NCBI GenBank assembly: GCA_900321365.1
Contig: ONVT01000097.1
Coordinates: forward strand, 1 to 7,375
DNA from: an uncultured Eubacteriales bacterium
Lineage (GTDB): Bacteria; Bacillota_A; Clostridia; Lachnospirales; Lachnospiraceae
Reading direction: 5' to 3'
Length of the DNA: 7,375 nt
The notes under the pieces: model-generated
The model's input: the letters and a program-made list of their open reading frames with translations, nothing else
Told to the model about the DNA's origin: nothing
Databases searched by the model: none
Shown here: positions 5,200-7,375 of the stretch, in pieces
Position numbering within the stretch: position 1 is the stretch's first letter
Layout: each line of letters begins with the position of its first letter
Position numbers and translations under genes: made by a program

Positions 5200-6282
5200 T
5201 CAGTTAATCCGATTCTCTAACAGCCTCAGAAGTTTCCTCGCGGACCGCTTCCAGGAGTACTTCGACAGAATCTTCTTTGCATCAGCCTCTCTGCAGGTGA
5301 AGTCCCCGGCAGCACTCGGATCAATGTATACCGCCTCATCCTCAAAAATCTCATGCATGACCGGGATATCCGAAACAACAACACAGGGGCAGCCTGCGCT
5401 GAGAGCTTCCAGGGGAGGCATACCGAAACCTTCATAGAGGGACGGGAACAGGAATGCCTTGCAGTCCCGCATCAGCGTCTTTGCTTCAGCGTCTGAGACA
5501 TAGCCCAGAAACTTCACATTTGCGGGGATCGCAGACCCCGATACAGTTCTCTGTCCTGCACCGGCATCCGCTCCTGTTTCGGCCTTAAAGAGATCCGGGT
5601 CAGAAAAAACCGTCTTGTTGACATTTCCGGATATCGCATACACCATCTCCGGATTCCGGCGTGCTGATTCGATGATCCATCCCAGGTTCTTCCCCGGATC
5701 ACGGCTTCCCATAGAGAAGTAGTATTCGCCCTTCTCCAGGCCATACCGCAAAAGCGCGTATGGATCGTATTCGATCCGCTCAAAATGCTGCCACCCCTCC
5801 GGGATCAGGTGAATCCGGTGAGGGTCGACATGATACCAGTGGATGATCTCACGCGCGGAGAACTTCGAACCGGTCAGAATCATACGGGCGCGGCGAAGCT
5901 CATTTGCAAACAGGAGACGGTACCAGAGGACAAACTTCCGGCTGTAATACTCCGGATGCGCAATCGGCTTCATGTCATGAACCGTCGCGATGCCCGGGCA
6001 CGGGAGCGGCGCAACATTGCACAGGTTGAGCGCGATGCCGCCGCGGCTCTTCACATATGACGGGAATGTAACGTGTTCCCACAGACGGTTGTGCAGCTTC
6101 CCGACCCGGCGGACAGTGATGTTCTTCCAGTCGGGAATCTCCTCCACCTCAGGTGGGATCGCAATCTCAAGCTGGCCCGGCTCCGTCAGCTCATCAAGAG
6201 CGCTGACCAGTTCACGCGCATATCGCTCCACGCCGGTCACCCGGTGCAGCAGGAATCTTCCATTGATTATAATCTTTTTCAT
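5200..6282 (-). CDS. GT4-family glycosyltransferase (mannosyltransferase-like layout)
   Basis: The product is 360 residues from an ATG at 6282, with AGAGG at 6294-6290, 7 bases upstream. The N-terminal part has INGRFLLHRVTGVERYAREL (GxxRY-type acceptor segment) and VHD (101-103). The C-terminal Rossmann part has MGSRDPGKNLGWIIES (about 191-206, nucleotide-sugar phosphate contacts) and EGFGMPPLE, whose Glu residues at 284 and 292 form the E-x7-E motif. This layout is common in cytoplasmic GT4 enzymes that build polysaccharide repeat units, often with mannose or related sugars; the actual donor is not determined. A Gly/Ala/Ser/Thr-rich segment at about 233-252 (bases 5586-5527) sits just before the strand VKFLGYVSD. 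This is the same loop that is enlarged in the next glycosyltransferase. There are 56 bases to the preceding gene and 123 to the next, so it is probably in one operon, with a possible internal promoter downstream. Confidence 0.9.
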   Translation of the reverse strand: MKKIIINGRFLLHRVTGVERYARELVSALDELTEPGQLEIAIPPEVEEIPDWKNITVRRVGKLHNRLWEHVTFPSYVKSRGGIALNLCNVAPLPCPGIATVHDMKPIAHPEYYSRKFVLWYRLLFANELRRARMILTGSKFSAREIIHWYHVDPHRIHLIPEGWQHFERIEYDPYALLRYGLEKGEYYFSMGSRDPGKNLGWIIESARRNPEMVYAISGNVNKTVFSDPDLFKAETGADAGAGQRTVSGSAIPANVKFLGYVSDAEAKTLMRDCKAFLFPSLYEGFGMPPLEALSAGCPCVVVSDIPVMHEIFEDEAVYIDPSAAGDFTCREADAKKILSKYSWKRSARKLLRLLENRIN

Positions 6283-6338
6283 ATGCCAGCCTCTGCCTGT
6301 CTCGACTCCTCACCGCGCGGGGGAGGTCCGTCGAAGTC

Positions 6339-7375
6339 TTATTCCGACCCTTTCCGTTTCAGGACAGCCGGTATTGTCTTCAGGAGAATCTTTATATCCA
6401 GTCCGATGGACCAGTTATCAATGTATTCCATATCCATTGCCACGACTTCGTCGAAGTCCCGGATCTCGCTTCTGCCGCTGATCTGCCAAATGCCGGTCAG
6501 GCCGGGCGTCATGCTCAGCCTGGCTTTGTGCGTCGAGCTGTACTGCTCAAATTCATCCACAGTAGGCGGCCTGGTTCCCACCAGACTCATGTCGCCCTTC
6601 AGCACGTTCCAGAACTGCGGCAGCTCATCCAGGCTTGTCCTGCGGAGAAAACGTCCCACCCTCGTAATACGGGGGTCGTCCTCGATCTTGAACATCAGGC
6701 CCGAAACCTCGTTCTGGTCCATCAGGTCCTTCTTGCGCTCCTCCGCATCCTGGTACATGGAGCGGAACTTGTAGAGCTGGAATCGCCGGCCGTTCTTCCC
6801 GACTCTTGTCTGTTTGAAAATTGCAGGGCCCGGTGAATCCAGACGGATTGCCGGTACGGCAAAGATCGCGACGACTCCGAAGAGTACCATTCCGACCAGG
6901 CTGCCCAGAATATCCATGACTCTCTTCAGGATTGCGCCTCTGGTAGAGATTACGTTCCGCGCAAAGGACGCGACCTCGTACCCGCCGACCCGGTTGATGG
7001 TCCGGTTCCCATATGGCACAAGGTCAAAGATCTCCAGATTGATATCCACCAGAATGCCCATCATCTGAAGCTCACTGATGTAATCACGTAACTCCGGATC
7101 CTTCTCCGGATCCGGGCAGCAGAAAAACACCTCATCAACATTATGGTGGACGATATAGTCAAGCATCCCTGCCCTGTCCGCGACTACCGGTATGGACAGA
7201 ATTTCATGCTTTGCGGTTTTACCTTCTGTAGTTCCACCCGCAGCAATCTTACTCCCGACAGTTACCTGCTTTGCAGTTTCACCTTCAGCAGTTTCTCTGC
7301 CCGGGCTTCCGCTCTCCGCGGTGCCGCCTTTTGGACACTTTGTGGCGGTGCCCTCCGGACTCTCCCCATCCAGCA
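6339..7375 (-). CDS. Undecaprenyl-phosphate sugar-1-phosphate transferase, partial (5' end outside window)
   Basis: The frame is open to the right edge, giving 344 visible residues; the ATG at 7166 is internal. The enzyme moves a sugar-1-phosphate from a UDP-sugar to undecaprenyl phosphate at the inner face of the membrane, the first step of repeat-unit synthesis. Visible parts in order are: a hydrophilic insert (residues 3-57), the end of the nucleotide-binding-like domain (IPVVADRAGMLDYIVHHNVDEVFF), a membrane helix (VMDILGSLVGMVLFGVVAIF), then the catalytic core. Core motifs are SPGPAIFKQTRVGKNG, LYKFRSM, RRTSLDELPQFWNVLKGDMS with the Asp-Glu pair encoded at 6629-6624, LVGTRPP, and PGLTGIWQISGRS. 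This is the family of WbaP, CpsE and the small enzyme PglC. The N-terminal four-helix part typical of the long members would lie beyond the window. Sugar specificity cannot be told. All core motifs appear intact. Confidence 0.93.
   Translation of the reverse strand, partial: LDGESPEGTATKCPKGGTAESGSPGRETAEGETAKQVTVGSKIAAGGTTEGKTAKHEILSIPVVADRAGMLDYIVHHNVDEVFFCCPDPEKDPELRDYISELQMMGILVDINLEIFDLVPYGNRTINRVGGYEVASFARNVISTRGAILKRVMDILGSLVGMVLFGVVAIFAVPAIRLDSPGPAIFKQTRVGKNGRRFQLYKFRSMYQDAEERKKDLMDQNEVSGLMFKIEDDPRITRVGRFLRRTSLDELPQFWNVLKGDMSLVGTRPPTVDEFEQYSSTHKARLSMTPGLTGIWQISGRSEIRDFDEVVAMDMEYIDNWSIGLDIKILLKTIPAVLKRKGSE
7206..7292 (-). repeat. Imperfect direct repeat (60-bp period) in the insertion of the sugar-phosphate transferase
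   Basis: The minus strand encodes TAEGETAKQ (7292-7266) and TTEGKTAKH (7232-7206), exactly 20 codons apart, with matching DNA over most of the stretch. The surrounding 55 residues are nearly all Gly, Thr, Ala, Glu, Lys and Ser. The segment lies between the part of the nucleotide-binding-like domain that should precede it and the strand IPVVA, i.e. in an exposed loop. Confidence 0.6.

Noticed and set aside
6073..6774. Plus-strand open frame of 233 codons
   Set aside because: It spans the end of the sugar-phosphate transferase and the start of a glycosyltransferase on the other strand, both with clear motifs. Its translation shows no domain and it crosses a real gene boundary.
6339..7166. ATG at 7166 as the true start of the sugar-phosphate transferase
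   Set aside because: The frame stays open to the window edge, and the residues before it (IPVVADRAG) belong to the same conserved domain. The gene is cut by the window.
1..7375. Search for tRNA or rRNA genes, CRISPR arrays, transposases, attachment sites or riboswitches
   Set aside because: The only sizeable non-coding stretch is 894-1158. It and the shorter gaps show no cloverleaf, spaced identical repeats, terminal inverted repeats or conserved aptamer that I can recognise.

Overview
The window reads as part of an extracellular or capsular polysaccharide locus. Every supported gene lies on the minus strand, so the biological order runs from the right edge to the left. The six coding regions are: an undecaprenyl-phosphate sugar-1-phosphate transferase (5' end outside the window), two GT4-type glycosyltransferases, a multi-pass membrane protein, a second membrane protein with a large soluble tail, and a Wzz-type chain-length/co-polymerase protein (3' end outside the window). 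The type of initiating transferase, the purine-rich GAGGAG/GGGAGG ribosome sites and the style of the membrane proteins suggest a Gram-positive anaerobe of the Clostridia (Lachnospiraceae-like). This is an inference from protein character, not a database result.

Layout. 7375-6339 is the transferase that loads the first sugar phosphate onto undecaprenyl phosphate. 6282-5200 and 5076-3697 are GT-B-fold glycosyltransferases that would extend the lipid-linked unit in the cytoplasm. 3685-2567 and 2505-1159 are two membrane proteins that look like the two halves of one GT-C-like, about 12-14-helix protein. 1158-894 is a non-coding gap with terminator-like palindromes and candidate promoters. 893-1 is the Wzz-like protein, apparently in its own transcription unit.

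Two things stand out. First, the second membrane protein ends in a domain that follows the histidine phosphatase (phosphoglycerate mutase-like) pattern from end to end, yet has lost all four of the catalytic-pocket Arg/His positions I can align. By the positive-inside rule it sits outside the membrane. This looks like a pseudoenzyme fused to a glycan-assembly membrane protein. Second, all six proteins carry hydrophilic, low-complexity, in-frame segments (rich in Gly, Ser, Thr, Glu, Asp, Asn, Ala or Lys) in surface loops or at domain edges. Several contain short imperfect tandem duplications with periods that are multiples of three (24, 30, 36, 39 and 60 bp). The two glycosyltransferases have such a segment in the same loop of the fold.

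No RNA gene, insertion sequence, CRISPR array or plus-strand gene could be supported. The numerous plus-strand open frames are mirror images of the minus-strand genes.
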